A DNA stretch of 64,000 bases from Ariolimax columbianus (GCA_036924085.1 JAVGWX010000007.1:99965141-100029140); one strand, 5' to 3'. Positions 45,909 to 56,961 are shown, numbered from the stretch's first letter. Notes: generated by a model not told the origin, from the sequence alone. Made by a program: numbers and translations.

Positions 45909-46050
45909 ATTAATTAGCAGCGCAGCAGATTTGACACTACGTTCTGGACTGTGAAAGATGGGCGCCCTTGTGGTCTGGTTACGTTTGATCATTTATGGTC
46001 TACTGGTCTTCTTTGGTTTTTGTACATTTGTGGGCGTGTCAGTCTTGAAG
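45909..46050 (+). CDS. Candidate host-gene exon: membrane-anchor N-terminus
   Basis: The exon begins after a clean acceptor (TTGTTTTATTTTCAG) and ends at a consensus donor (TTGAAG|GTGAGTAG). ATG at 45958-45960 sits in a good context (GTGAAAGATGG: A at -3, G at +4). The 31 codons read MGALVVWLRLIIYGLLVF then FGFCTFVGVSVLK, ending in phase 0. The single hydrophobic segment near the N-terminus fits a signal anchor (type II membrane protein) or signal peptide. No repeat or LINE motif overlaps it. The downstream partners are unknown; the following intron is more than 10 kb and full of repeats. The family cannot be named from 31 residues. ATG position and splice sites are seen; the gene itself is inferred. 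Confidence 0.5.
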
Positions 46051-46054
46051 GTGA

Positions 46055-46510
46055 GTAGTGAACCTTATATGGATGTCAACTGTTGATCGCACATAATCCA
46101 GTACCTATTCAATGTGTTCCATGACATCAACAATTCTAATGTCACATTATCTCTGTACACACATCTTGTGTTTTGTCAGTGTTTTCTTAGTAATGATTAC
46201 ATAGAATTGTATTGACCACTTAACTGTATCTTGATTCGTCTGATGGCTCCAATTGAAGCACAGGGTCACCACTACAGCTGCCCCCTTTACAGGGTGTTTG
46301 AATTCCTAGTGGTAGCTTCAATAGCACTAGTTTCACATAATGAGTTTGCTAGCCCCAGGTACTTCAATGTGGCTAGTTATTCGTTATTTATTTTAAATAC
46401 TAATAATATAATAATATTTGCAAGAAGGAAACCAAGATTCAATCCAACATTTGTAATACTTAACACATCTGGTAAAGAGGAACATACAGCAAAAGAAGCT
46501 GCTCAAGTGA
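46055..46510. other. Probable intron; 94-codon unassigned frame
   Basis: A frame at 46231-46515 (ending GKEEHTAKEAAQVK) has no recognisable motif and runs into a GA tract. Confidence 0.35.
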
Positions 46511-46514
46511 AATA

Positions 46515-46515
46515 A

Positions 46516-46553
<38 letters not shown>
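46515..46553. repeat. (GA)n microsatellite
   Basis: About 38 bases of AGAGAG directly before the LINE remnant. Confidence 0.95.
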
Positions 46554-46557
<4 letters not shown>

Positions 46558-46559
46558 AA

Positions 46560-47525
46560 GACAAGAACAAGTGTAACACAATTACTTGCAACAAAATATA
46601 TGATCTCCAACAGCAGGAAAAGGAAGGCAAAACATTAAAGGTAATCAGAGCATTGACGGGTAACTTGAAAGAATCTCTACAGGCCCAAAAAAAATAACAA
46701 ACATTAGAAATGGACCCCACAATAACAGAAAACAAGAATACTCCAGAAAGATGGAAGGATTACTGTAGCGAGATGTATAAAGACAATACAAAGAGCGAAG
46801 ACATGATAACATTTGACAAAGAGAGAGATCCAGAACCGCGATACAATTACTGAAAATATGGAAGACACTAGGATGGGATGACATACTCTCGGAACTGATA
46901 CCATCATGAGGGAATTCACGTATATCACGCAGCCTGTATGAGGATCTAGTGCAGCACACAGACCAAATTACATGGACCGTACAGATCACTAAGCCAAAGG
47001 AAGGGAGCCTAAAGTTATACACAAGCTACCGCACTATCGCCATGATAAGCCACAAACATAAGATCTTATTGCGTGTTATCACGACGAAACGTGAAGAAAG
47101 TTGGCAAATAAAATAACCAACACGCACGCAGGGTTCAAGTAAAGCCGAGACACAAGCTACATCTTGAATATAACCAATACCTTCGACATAAGCAGAGACT
47201 TCAATGCGGACATGACATGTATGCCTACTTTATACACTACACCAAGATTTTTAATTATGTACAGCGCCAGAAACGGTGGGAGATCAGTAAAGACATAGGC
47301 TCCGCAACACATATGATCTCCTAATTGAAAAATTATACGATGGACAGTTCCCAGCCGCCAGAATTCAGGGTGATAACTCACATTCGTTCGAGATACATAA
47401 GGTGGTCATACAGGGTGGCCTTCTTTCACCATACCTATTCAACATTTGCGCGGAAAACATCATGAGACATGTAACTGTAACAGAGTTACAGGGGTACAAC
47501 GAGCCAAAGCCAGGGAAGCCCTGAA
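46560..47525 (+). mobile_element. Family C LINE remnant, left part (linker to RT)
   Basis: EGKTLKVIRALTGNLKESLQ (46630), ITENKNTPERWKDYCSEMYK (46720; RWxxY linker motif), LYTSYRTIAMISHKHKILLR (47010), LIEKLYDGQFPAARIQGDNS (47320), HKVVIQGGLLSPYLFNICAE (47395) and ELQGYNEPKPGKP (47485). Many frameshifts. The element breaks just before the YADD motif and resumes at about 49600. Confidence 0.8.
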
Positions 47526-48344
47526 AATACCGTTCGTGGTACCCAAACATAACTTGAGAACTCGGCCCGAGAGTTTCAGTTCATTGAACGAGACATGATC
47601 CTCAACTATCAAACAATGCAAGTTGGGACTGGCCGACCAATATAGGTCGGATTCTCACGGTTTGAACTGGGAATCCCCGTCAACAAGCGGTCAGTCAGTG
47701 TTTGGAAAATAAGGCAGCCTTTCTTTGGGACACGCGAGTTCAAATAAAGTTGGTGGGAAATGAACTCAAGAAAGCGAAGTCATTATCTAAAGCGGGGGAA
47801 ACTTAGCATATAAGCTGGAGTGAAACAGAATAGTGGGGAGATCAGAAGCAGCAGAGACAAGGGTGTCCTACCAGACAGTATAGTGAGTAGCACTTAGTCT
47901 AGAACATGTAGATAGTTAAATGCCACAGAAACTTAGCCAGTGAGTGAAAATAGTAGAGTTAGAAGCCACCGAACAGACAAACACGGAAAGGCAACGAGAG
48001 ACCACACACACGTAAGAATCTGTCTGTGTGTGATGTTCTGTTCAAGTCGTAGTCGCTAAACATCTTGCTCGAGTGACCTGACTTCATTCTCGTCAGACGG
48101 AGACGTGTTGCTGCAACACGAAGCTGTCGTCCTAGACAACCGTTGTGATTTGTGGGTTTTCCTCGTCCTGACAACTCCAGTAACACAACCACTGTCGTCT
48201 GTCATAGACACGAGCACAGCGGCAGACAGAGCACAGATGCAGTCACCGACTGCCTGATGTAGAGACGAGGCAAGAGGTTACAGTAGACATCTGCCTTACG
48301 TGAGACGACGCAAGAGGTCCAGTAAACATCCATTTAAGTGAGCT

Positions 48345-48665
48345 GAGAGGACAGATAGATGAGGACTGAGAAATTGTCGATAGACATCCATTATATCAAC
48401 GCACAGAGATGGACAGTGAATGAGGACTGAGAAATTGTAGATAGACATCCTTTATATCAACGCACAGAGATGGACAGTGAATGAGGACTGAGAAATTGTA
48501 GATAGACATCCTTTACATCAACGCACAGAGATGGACAGGGAATGAGGACTGAGAAATTGTAGATAGACATCCTTTACATCAACGCACAGAGATGGACAGT
48601 GAATGAGGACTGAGAAATTGTAGATAGACATCCTTTACATCAACGCACAGAGATGGACAGTGAAT
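48345..48665. repeat. 61-bp minisatellite, ~5 copies
   Basis: Unit TGAGGACTGAGAAATTGTAG then ATAGACATCCTTTACATCAA then CGCACAGAGATGGACAGTGA plus A. Almost identical copies. Confidence 0.95.
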
Positions 48666-48949
48666 AGAACAATTGCAAGATTCCGACCACGTGATGAGAA
48701 CCCTGGGTCAAGTTTAGTTCTAGAGTAAGACCTGTGCTACTTGTCCGAACCTTTAGAAGTAATCTTAGTCAGTTAGAGAAGTGATAATAACCAACCTCTT
48801 GAGAGACATTAGAATTAATTAATAATTGATGAACAGTATAATGTGATCGATGAGCCTAGTAATTTGATTTGATGTGCATATTGTTTTACTTGTGTGAAAA
48901 ATACATGCTGTGTTTTACCTGTGTTCAAAGAATTGTTGGTATTTAATTT

Positions 48950-49525
48950 AGAGAGTTAAGGAATGATAGTGGTAATGAAGATAGGATAGGGAATACGTTA
49001 ACCCAAGGAGTGATAGTGGTTAGGAAGATAGGATAGGGAATACGTTAACCCAAGAAGTGATAGTGGTAAGGAAGATAGGATAGGGAATACGTTAACCAAA
49101 GGAGTGATAGTGGTTAGGAAGATAGGATAGGGAATACGTTAACCCAGTGAGTGATAGTGGTAAGGAAGATAGGATAGGGAATACGTTAACCCAAGGAGTG
49201 ATAGTGGTAAGGAAGATAGGATAGAGAATACGTTAACCCAAGGAGTGATAGTGGTTAGGAAGATAGGATAGGGAATACGTTAACCCAAGAAGTGATAGTG
49301 GTAAGGAAGATAGGATAGGGAATACGTTAACCAAAGGAGTGATAGTGGTTAGGAAGATAGGATAGGGAATACGTTAACCCAGTGAGTGATAGTGGTAAGG
49401 AAGATAGGATAGGGAATACGTTAACCCAAGGAGTGATAGTGGTAAGGAAGATAGGATAGAGAATAAGTTAACCCAAGGAGTGATAGTGGTTAGGAAGATA
49501 GGATAGGGAATACGTTAACCCTGTT
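48950..49525. repeat. 47-bp minisatellite with 235-bp higher-order repeat, ~12 copies
   Basis: Unit GAGTGATAGTGGTAAGGAAG then ATAGGATAGGGAATACGTTA then ACCCAAG. Five variant monomers recur in order; the ATAGAGAATA variant is at 49221 and 49456, exactly 235 bases (5 x 47) apart. Confidence 0.95.
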
Positions 49526-49599
49526 ACATATTATATTAAATGATACCGTGACCTAGGATATAAATTATTGTTAGGACTGCTACATAACAACAGAAACAA

Positions 49600-50010
49600 A
49601 AATCCGAATTTTGACAGGAAATGAGAATTTTAAAATAAGATATGCAGACGATAGGGGTCTTGAACAACCAATTATGTCCTTTCAGAAGCACAGTGAAGCC
49701 TCAGAGCATTTATACGAACATCAGGAAAGCTACAACCTATGGTTGTGAGATAGGTATTATCACACAGGCATTATAACAGAGAATCGGACCTGTCTAGATC
49801 TAGTGCTTTAGAAGAATCCTGAAAATTTCTTGGACACAAACAGAAAAAAAATAAAGTCATTCTGTGAGACCTAAATTTAGTCAAAAATTGGTTTAGCAAC
49901 AATGTTATGTGCCGAAAAATGAAACATTAAAAGTTATAACGGACTGGAAATAACGGTTCTATAGGGCATGGCTCCCGGAAAATGGCTTTCAGGTGATTAT
50001 CAATCAAGTT
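49600..50010 (+). mobile_element. Family C LINE remnant, right part (YADD and C-terminal)
   Basis: ENFKIRYADD (49630; catalytic motif intact), KHSEASEHLYEHQES (49690), a deletion, then CFRRILKISWTQTEKK (49803-49850), the usual post-RT motif of this LINE group. Together with 46560-47525 it makes one interrupted element. Confidence 0.75.
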
Positions 50011-50089
50011 TCTGGTTTGGAAATAGTTCAAGAGGTAATGCGCAATAATTACAATAATAATAAGATAATAATGAAAATAATTGCAAGCG

Positions 50090-50800
50090 AAGATGGCGAC
50101 AGCATCAATCTTGTGCTGCAAGATGTGGTCTCACATGGCTTTATTGACCAATCATTGCACGTTATACTTGGCCGCACTTAGTGCACTCATGTGAAGGGTC
50201 GGCTATGGAGTCATCGTGCGTCTGCTCTTCCAGGCGGAGGTCTACACTGAGCAAATGCTAACGCGCCAGATAAAACGGCTTTGTACAAGCAACGTACAGG
50301 AGATGACATCAATGCTTTTCATAGACACTTTCAAAGAGTATGTTCAGCTCTTTTTCTGCTCTCAAAATAAGGGCCTGTCTGTTCTGAGCTCACTGTATAA
50401 CAGTGCTTAGAGATGCTCATCAGGCATGCGAATGACATGTACCGTCCATCTTAACTGGGCTTATTGCAGAAGCGTATGGATGCTCAGCATTTCAGTCTTA
50501 CAACGAATTTCAGAGCTAGAGGACTTTGTCCGGACACCTGTTTTTGTCCTGCAAGCCGATCCTGAGCAGTCTACGCTGCCATCACAAGTGAAAACGATTA
50601 AGCTGTATGACGTGTTTGCTATGCACTGTCAATGTTTCGCAGACATACAGCAGGGTGTTAACGCCACACTTGATCCTTGGTGGCCACACTAATGCCATGT
50701 CGGCTCCAGACGTTTGCTTGTAGCCTCCAAACAGTAGAGCTCGCCTTTCCAATTCTGCTGTCAATCTCAAAGTCGATATTCGCCTCTCTAGTGAGGGCAC
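50090..50800 (-). mobile_element. Family B LINE C-terminal region, minus strand
   Basis: Read on the minus strand from 50800: RFTCLGSALTREANIDFEID, SRIGKASSTVWRLQANVWSR, HGIS, a degraded CETxT segment (VCLRNIDSA), LNRFHL, QRRLLRIGLQDKN, LYSELRT and DTLKVSMKSIDVISC / LLVQSRFIWR. Stops and frameshifts throughout. The adjacent array (50770-51200) is made from its RFTYLGS segment. The same family is seen on + at 53405-54480 and 61085-62130. Confidence 0.8.
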
Positions 50801-51200
50801 TGCCTAGGCAGGTGAATCTATCGCCTCTCTGAGGGAACTGCCTAGGTAGGTGAATCTATCGCCTCTCTGAGGGAACTGCCTAGGTAGGTGAATCTATCGC
50901 CTCTCTGAGGGCACTGCCTATGTAGGTGAATCTATCGCCTCTCTAGCGAGGGAACTGCCTATGTAGGTGAATCTATCGCCTCTCTAGTGAGGATAGTGCC
51001 TAGGTAGGTGAATCTATCGCCTCTCTAGCGAGGGAACTGCCTATGTAGGTGAATCTATCGCCTCTCTAGTGTAGATACTGCCTAGGTAGGTGAATATATC
51101 GCCTCTCTAGTGAGGATACTGCCTAGGTAGGTGAATCTATCGCCTCTCTAGTGAAGACACTGCCTAGTTAGATGAAGCTATCGCCTCTCTAGTGGGGACT
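50770..51200 (-). repeat. ~38-43-bp minisatellite from the LINE YLGS segment, ~10 copies
   Basis: On the minus strand the unit is GATAGATTCACCTACCTAGG then CAGTTCCCTCACTAGAGAGG plus C, encoding DRFTYLGSSLTREA. Shorter units lack CTAG(T/C)GA. The copy nearest the LINE reads into ANIDFEID in frame, so the array grew out of the element. Confidence 0.93.
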
Positions 51201-51204
51201 GCCA

Positions 51205-51415
51205 TGAGACGCTGGTACTGTACGGAAATGTTTGGTTTAATTTACACATTCCCAGGGGCAGGATGTTCTGAAATGCGTCATTTGTTCTACGGGATTAGCA
51301 AATGAAGTGTGTCCTTTTATTATCACATGTTTGGCGCATGTTTCGCTCTTGGGTCAAACTAAACTATATGATCTAATTAGCTATCCTCCATTATTACTGT
51401 CTCGTTGTGTATCTG
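51205..51415. other. No recognised feature
   Basis: AT-rich spacer between array and SINE. Confidence 0.4.
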
Positions 51416-51418
51416 GGG

Positions 51419-51715
51419 TTGTGTGGCCTAGGGGTGAAACTCGCACCGTTTTCACAATCACAACGTACCGGGTTCACCAACAGAACTGCAGGGGACGCGG
51501 CCATCAGACGTGGTCAAAGACATGGCCTAACCTATTGTGTTGTATTGTAACGCACGCTGTTCGATTCCCACCGTGTTCAGTTTGGCAGACACTGGGGTTT
51601 TTTTTCTCGACGTTTCCTCCTTCACGTACGGAAAGTAATGGCAACCTACCGCACTGCACACTTGTCAAGAACTTTATAACAGCCAAATAGGTGGCGGTTG
51701 TAAGAAGGCACGTTC
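51419..51715 (+). mobile_element. Candidate tRNA-derived SINE
   Basis: TGTGGCCTAGGGGTGAAACT (A-box region) and ACGTACCGGGTTCACCAACA (B-box region), then a long body with a second GTTCGATTCCCACCG (51550-51566) followed by TTTTTTTTCTCGACGTTTCC. Two B-box-like sites may mean two elements fused or nested. Confidence 0.55.
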
Positions 51716-51902
51716 TGTAATGGGGAGGCTACTTACTTGTTTACTTGTTATATATCTAACTTGACCTTCAGACGTCGGTGTTATTTTGGATTGGCAAGAG
51801 AGAACCGAGATTATTCGCTTTACGCGATTTTTGATTTACAGCTAGAACCTGAATTTAACTTGTTGTAATACGGGGTTTACGTTTCGTTGATGTTAGAAAC
51901 TG

Positions 51903-52140
51903 AGGGGCGACGTGGGCTAGTGATTAAGTGACAAGGCTCTCATCCCGATGGTGCGGGGTTCGCTCCCAAATTACAGCACAGGACATTACCCCAGGAAAGC
52001 AAACCTTTAGACAATGCAGGAGGAAGCAGACCCTTACATAATATGCATGCCAAAGTCGGTTGCACTGGACCGACAGGCGCATAATAAAAACATAGTTCAA
52101 CGCACACCGCCTTATAAAAAAAAAGAAATAAGACGAAAAA
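51903..52140 (+). mobile_element. tRNA-derived SINE, same family as 6202-6437
   Basis: GGGCTAGTGATTAAGTGACA (A box), GTGCGGGGTTCGCTCCC (B box), then CAGGAAAGCAAACC, TGCAGGAGGAAGCAGACCCT, GTCGGTTGCACTGGACCGAC, and an A-rich tail (TAAAAAAAAAGAAATAAG). About 80% alike to the 6.2-kb copy by eye. Confidence 0.85.
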
Positions 52141-52294
52141 AAAACTAAACAAACGTCTTACATTTGATGAGGTCAATCGACCACGTTGCTAGGCAACTGT
52201 GTTCGGAGTTGGAAGTCAAGAAAAAAATGTAATTCTATAAACATTTGACATGTGTACATGTATATGGCCGTACAGCAAGTATCTTCCACTAGGA

Positions 52295-52480
52295 GGAGCG
52301 TAGACTGTATGAGTGGAGATCGAGTGCACGCTTGGTTTGCAATCCCAGCATTCCGGGTTTGAAATCACTTCGTGTTGAGTTTGACTGGGCAGGTTGGGGA
52401 TTTTTCTCGGTATGACCATTTCTCCATGGACAGAAATGACTGGGAAAACTACTGTACTACTCAACTGTTGTAATTGAAAA
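52295..52480 (+). mobile_element. Candidate tRNA-derived SINE
   Basis: GAGTGGAGATCGAGTGCACG, ATTCCGGGTTTGAAATCAC (B-box region) and GAGTTTGACTGGGCAGGTTG, then a mirror-like TTTCTCCATGGACAGAAATG. The tail is CACACACAC. Its middle resembles the SINE at 60557-60690 (CAGTTTGACTGACCTGAC). Confidence 0.55.
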
Positions 52481-52639
52481 CACACAAACACACACACACA
52501 CATCCATAAAACTGGCCGATACGTCCTGATATAACCTAAAAGACTACGGTCTGAGTTGAAAGAGCCGTGCCTTCGCCAGTAGAATCCAGAAAAGTAAACA
52601 TTTAACTTCACAAAAAATATTTCTGACCTAGTTAACCAT

Positions 52640-52880
52640 AAGTTTATATACAAAAAACCACATAACCACATACCATCACACTTATTTTTATCCTAGTTAA
52701 CCATACGTTTATAAACAGAGAACCCCATAACCCGATTCTATCATCATTATTTTCCACTAGTTACATACTTGTTTATATACATATTACCTTATACTATAAC
52801 AACTATTTTCTTTAGCTAGCCATATGCTTATATACATATGTTCTTATTCTATCACACTATTTTTCCCTAGTTAACCATAT
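52640..52880. repeat. ~60-bp degenerate tandem repeat, ~4 copies
   Basis: Copies share CTAGTTAACCATA(C/A)G, TTTATATACA and TTCTATCACA. Diverged. Confidence 0.7.
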
Positions 52881-53094
52881 GCTTTTAGAATTGTGTTAAA
52901 GCTCCAAGGAGCAGGCTTGCTGAGAGATTTGGATGAACGTCTTATAATCCTCGGTCTGGAAAAACGTCTTTTCAACCGGATGTAAATGGCAAATATAACA
53001 TGTTCTGTGCATGATGACTGCATGGATAACCAGTCTTTATTGCTTAGACACATCATTTCTTCCAGTGAACATCAACAATGAGAACAAGGATCGC

Positions 53095-53400
53095 AATCAT
53101 AGTTAATGTTCTAATTTTAGTTAATGTTCCAATTTTAGTTAATGTTCTAATTTTAGCTAATGTTCTAATTTTTGTTAATGTTCTAATTTTAGCTTATGTT
53201 CTAATTTTTGTTAATGTTCTAATTTTAGTTAATGTTCTAATTTTAGTTAATGTTCCAATTTTAGTTAATGTTCTAATTTTAGTTAATGTTTTAAGTTTAG
53301 TTCATGTTCTAATTTTAGTTAATGTTCTAATTTAATTTAATGTTCTAATTTTAGTTAATGTCTTACAGTGTTAGTTAATGTTCTATATTGTTAGTTAATG
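53095..53400. repeat. 18-bp AT-rich minisatellite, ~17 copies
   Basis: Unit GTTCTAATTTTAGTTAAT; ends in variants with TTAGTTAATGTTCTATATTG. Directly precedes a LINE. Confidence 0.95.
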
Positions 53401-53404
53401 CTAT

Positions 53405-54480
53405 ATATTTTAATAGTGCATCCCTACTAACCATTTTGCTCCACGAGGTCATGACAGGATCAGTCCAATTCTATGGCAGCACATCACAGCCATTTGGTAT
53501 TAAAAGTAGTATTAAGCAGAGCTGTGTTCTGGGCCCGACACTGTTCGAAATCTTCATTCCTCTGTTACTGAAACATGCATTTGGTTACGCAAATAAAGAA
53601 ATCTGCCTTCACACTAGGTCGGATTGTAGACCTTGCGAAGGTCAAGGCCAAAACGAAGATAAGGGAGATCACCAGCAGAGACTTGCTTTTCCCTGCTGAT
53701 GCTGTAATTGTAACCCACTGTCAGCAGGAAATCCGGAGCTTGCTAGATCACTTCTCCCAGGCTTGCAAAAATTGTAATCTCACAATAAGTCTCAACAAAT
53801 CAAATGTGCTGGGACAGGATGTAGATGACATGTCAACTGTTAGCATAGATAATTATTAACTAGCAGATGTGAACATTGTCACATACCTGCGATCCCTCTC
53901 TTGACCCAGAAAAAGACAGTCGCATTGGCAAAGCTGCTGCTTCCATTGCTCACCTCATAACGCGTGTTTCGAAAACGAGAAACTGACAATTAAGACCAAG
54001 GCCGTGGTATACGACGCATGTGTTGTTAGCAAACTTCTAAATGGCAGCGAAGATAGGACAACTTATGCCAAACAAGAGCACAGGCTTAACACATTCTACC
54101 TACAGAGCCTTCGATCCATTCTTGGAATTACAGGAAGGGACAGTGACAAATATACAGGTGCACTCCCGCACCGATCTTCCAAGCATGTACACTTTTTTAG
54201 CAGCGAAGACTAGGATGGCATGGCCATGTTTGTCACATGGAAGATGGTCACATTCCCAAAGATATCCTCTGGACAGTTGGAGGATAGCACGAGAACAGTC
54301 GACCGGCCACAGTTGAGGTTCAAAGATGTGTGCAAGCGTGATATGAAGGGCCTGGACATCTGTCTGACATCCTGGGAAGACGAAGCTGCAGACCGATCCA
54401 AATGGAGATGTAACCTGAATGGCCAACTCACGCTTGGTGAAGAGAAACTCTTGTAACACGAACAAGTGAAACGACAACGC
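53405..54480 (+). mobile_element. Family B LINE: RT end and C-terminal region
   Basis: MTGSVQFYGSTSQPFGIKSS and IKQSCVLGPTLFEIF (53450-53550), GRIVDLAKVKAKTKI (53620), RDLLFPADAVIVTH (53680; the FADD position now reads FPADA, one catalytic Asp lost), NLTISLNKSNVLGQDVDDM (53775), KLTIKTKAVVYDACVVSKLL (53985), KQEHRLNTFYLQSLRSILGI (54075), RPQLRFKDVCKRDMKGLDIC (54305) and DEAADRSKWR (54380). 5'-truncated; several stops and shifts. Confidence 0.85.
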
Positions 54481-54574
54481 CGCAAGGAGAAAGACACCAA
54501 AAGATGAGTATATTTTTTAGGGGAAATCACTCCAAGTCATATCGTCCTATAGTCAATCATGATGGAAATAGCCT

Positions 54575-54778
54575 TATATACGTTACTATACTACACTACA
54601 CTATACTATACTACACTATACTATCGCCACAGAGACCCCCGACTATACTATACTATACTATACTATACTATACTATGCTATACTATACTATACCATACCA
54701 TACCATACCATACCATACCATACTATACTATACTATACTATACCATACTATACTGCACTGTACTGTAATGTACTATAG
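54575..54778. repeat. (ACTAT)n / (ACCAT)n pentanucleotide repeat
   Basis: CTATACTATACTA and CCATACCATACCATA tracts with a short interruption (GCCACAGAGACCCCCG) near 54630. Confidence 0.95.
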
Positions 54779-54789
54779 TTTGAGTTAAT

Positions 54790-55170
54790 CTTCTTAGTTA
54801 TAGTTAATGTTCAACACTGCAATCACTAAAAGCACATCCAAACCAAGTTTTTATTTGTCATAAAAAAGCATACTTTATCAATATTTTTTTTCTCGTTCAC
54901 AGGACAGGTTTTTCAGCTATTGTCCACTATTTTTTTCCAAAAGAAATGTTAGAATCTTTTCCCCAACGGACATGGAGCCAGTTTCAAACTGCGACTATCC
55001 TATAGCAATAGCAATAATCTTTCAGTTGTTCTATGCACTGTTCAGGATTGTAACGTTAGTGCTACTAGCGGTGGGCAAGTTAACCACAGAGTGAGAGTTG
55101 TTCCGTTTTGTTTCAAAGTTTTTAATCTGCTCAAAGATTTCCACAACGAGGATAATTGTCCTACACAATT
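54790..55170. other. Unclassified sequence
   Basis: No gene or repeat recognised. Confidence 0.4.
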
Positions 55171-55174
55171 TATC

Positions 55175-55325
55175 TTAATGCCAATGTTTAATGTCAATGT
55201 TTAATGTCAATGTTTAATGTCAATGTTTAATGTCAATGTTTAATGTCAATGTTTAATGTCAATGTTTAATGTCAATGTTTAATGTCAAAGTTTACTGTCA
55301 ATGTTTAATGTCAATGTTTATATAA
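55175..55325. repeat. 13-bp minisatellite, ~11 copies
   Basis: Unit AATGTCAATGTTT, nearly perfect. Confidence 0.95.
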
Positions 55326-55762
55326 TGCCTGACAATTATAAAAGAAGTTAATATTCGCAAATGTGGTACTTACTTAGTAACTTACTGACCTACGTACTTA
55401 ATGACGCATTGACTGTGTCATTTTCTGACTCACGTACTGAATGATGCATTACCTTACTCACGTACCGACTGACGTATTGACTGGCTCATTGCCTGACTCA
55501 CATACTGACTGATGTATTGATTGACTCATTGTTTGACTCATGTACTGACTGACGTATTGACTGACTCATTGTCTAATTCATGTAATGACTGACGGATTGT
55601 CTGACTAAAGTGCTGACTGACGTATTGACTGACTCATTGCCTGACCAGCGTATTGATTGACTCATTGCCTGATTCAAGTAATGACGGACGAATTGTCTGA
55701 CTAACGTACTGACTGACGTATTGATTGACTCATTGCCTGACTAACGTATTGATTGACTCATT

Positions 55763-56403
55763 AAGGAATGAAAGCCATAAAGTCCTGCTTACAGATGCCT
55801 TGGCCGTAGTCACAGCACTAAAAAGCCAGAAAAATACTGAACTTAATGATTTAAGAGCAGTACTCTGTCAACTATGCCAGCAGTCCGCACCAAAAAGGGT
55901 AGTGGCACAGTGGGTTCCATCCCACTGCAACATCCAAGGCAACGAGGAGGCAGACAGACTGGCAAAAGAAGGTGCAAGACTACCACAACCAGATACTAGT
56001 ATGACATACGAAGAGTCAAAACGGCTTATTAGAGCTAGATACATGACCAAATGGGAAACCAAACATACTGGCTACACAAAAAACGATGCCTATTACCAGT
56101 TGAACAGAAGAGAGCAGGTCGTGGTCTTCATACTTCGCACTGGCCACAATAGACTGAGGTACCACCTATTCAACAAATTAAAGATAGGTGGCACTGACGA
56201 ATGCCCGTGTGGTACCGATAAAATTACCGCTGAGCATCTGCTGCAAAACTGCCTGACATACGAGGATCAGAGAGAGCAGATGTGGCCATCACCAGTGGCA
56301 ACACCAGACAAGCTCTATGGCAGTGTCGACAGCCTCAGGATGACCGCTGCTTTTTCGAAAAAATAAAGTTTGATGTCTGACTGCGTACGAAGAAGAAGAA
56401 GAA
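55763..56403 (+). mobile_element. 5'-truncated I/Nimb-like LINE with intact RNase H frame and 12-bp TSD
   Basis: Encodes the end of an RNase H domain and the LINE C-terminus, then AATAAAG and a tail GTACGAAGAAGAAGAAG. GATTGACTCATT occurs at 55751-55762 and 56404-56415 on either side, a likely target-site duplication (the surrounding satellite is repetitive, so chance cannot be fully excluded). The frame has no stop or shift over about 200 codons, which points to a recent insertion. Confidence 0.88.
55764..56366 (+). pseudogene. LINE RNase H C-terminus (200 codons, no internal stop)
   Basis: LLTDALAVVTALKS (about 10 residues in; RNase H Asp region), VAQWVPSHCNIQGNEEADRL with AKEG (the terminal His/Asp motif of LINE RNase H), then GGTDECPCGTDKITAEHLLQ NC, the Cys/His C-terminal motif typical of I/Jockey-group ORF2, and QMWPSPVATPDKLYGSVDSL. 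There is no start of its own; the upstream open frame is just satellite. Confidence 0.85.
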
Positions 56404-56961
56404 GATTGACTCATTGCCTGATTCACGTAATGATGGACGAATTGTCTGACTAACGTAGTGACTGACGTATTGACTACCTCATTGCCCGGCTGACGTATTG
56501 ATTGGCTCATTGTCTGACTAATGTACTGACTGACGTATAGAAAGACGCATTGCCTGACTGATAGATTGACTGACTCAATGCCTGACTCAATGCCTGACTA
56601 AAGTACTGACTGACGTATTGACTGACTCAATTTCTGACTAACGTACTGACTGACTCATTGTCTGACTAACGTACTGATTCATTGTCTGACTGACGTATTG
56701 AATGACTTATTTTCTGACTTATATATTGACTGATTCCTTGCATGACTGACGTATTGACTAACAATGCCTGCGTGAAGTATTGAATGATCCATTGTCTGAC
56801 TGACGCATTGACTGACTCGAGTACTGACTGACGTATTGACTGACTTATTGCCACACAGACTTGATTGTTCTTTTGTTCCATAAATCGACGCCAGAGATTG
56901 CCTAAGTTATGTCTTTTGTGACAAGCGTGTTGTGATGTTTGTTTGTGCTCTCGTGTTGCAG

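Larger units (their letters stand above)
47526..49590. mobile_element. Unclassified ~2-kb insertion splitting the LINE
   Basis: The LINE frame stops at about 47525 and picks up its next motif at about 49635, so roughly 2 kb were inserted. The insert has no RT or transposase motif; it contains a TCTGTGTGTGATG region, two tandem arrays, and an AT-rich right side. It could be a non-autonomous DNA or LTR-derived element; termini are not resolved. Confidence 0.5.
55380..56880. repeat. TGACTGACGTATTGAC-type degenerate repeat, interrupted by a LINE
   Basis: Irregular repetition of GACTGACGTATTGACTGACT and CATTGCCTGAC words on both sides of the insertion at 55763-56403. CTGACGTA resembles a CRE-like half-site, untested. 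Confidence 0.9.
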
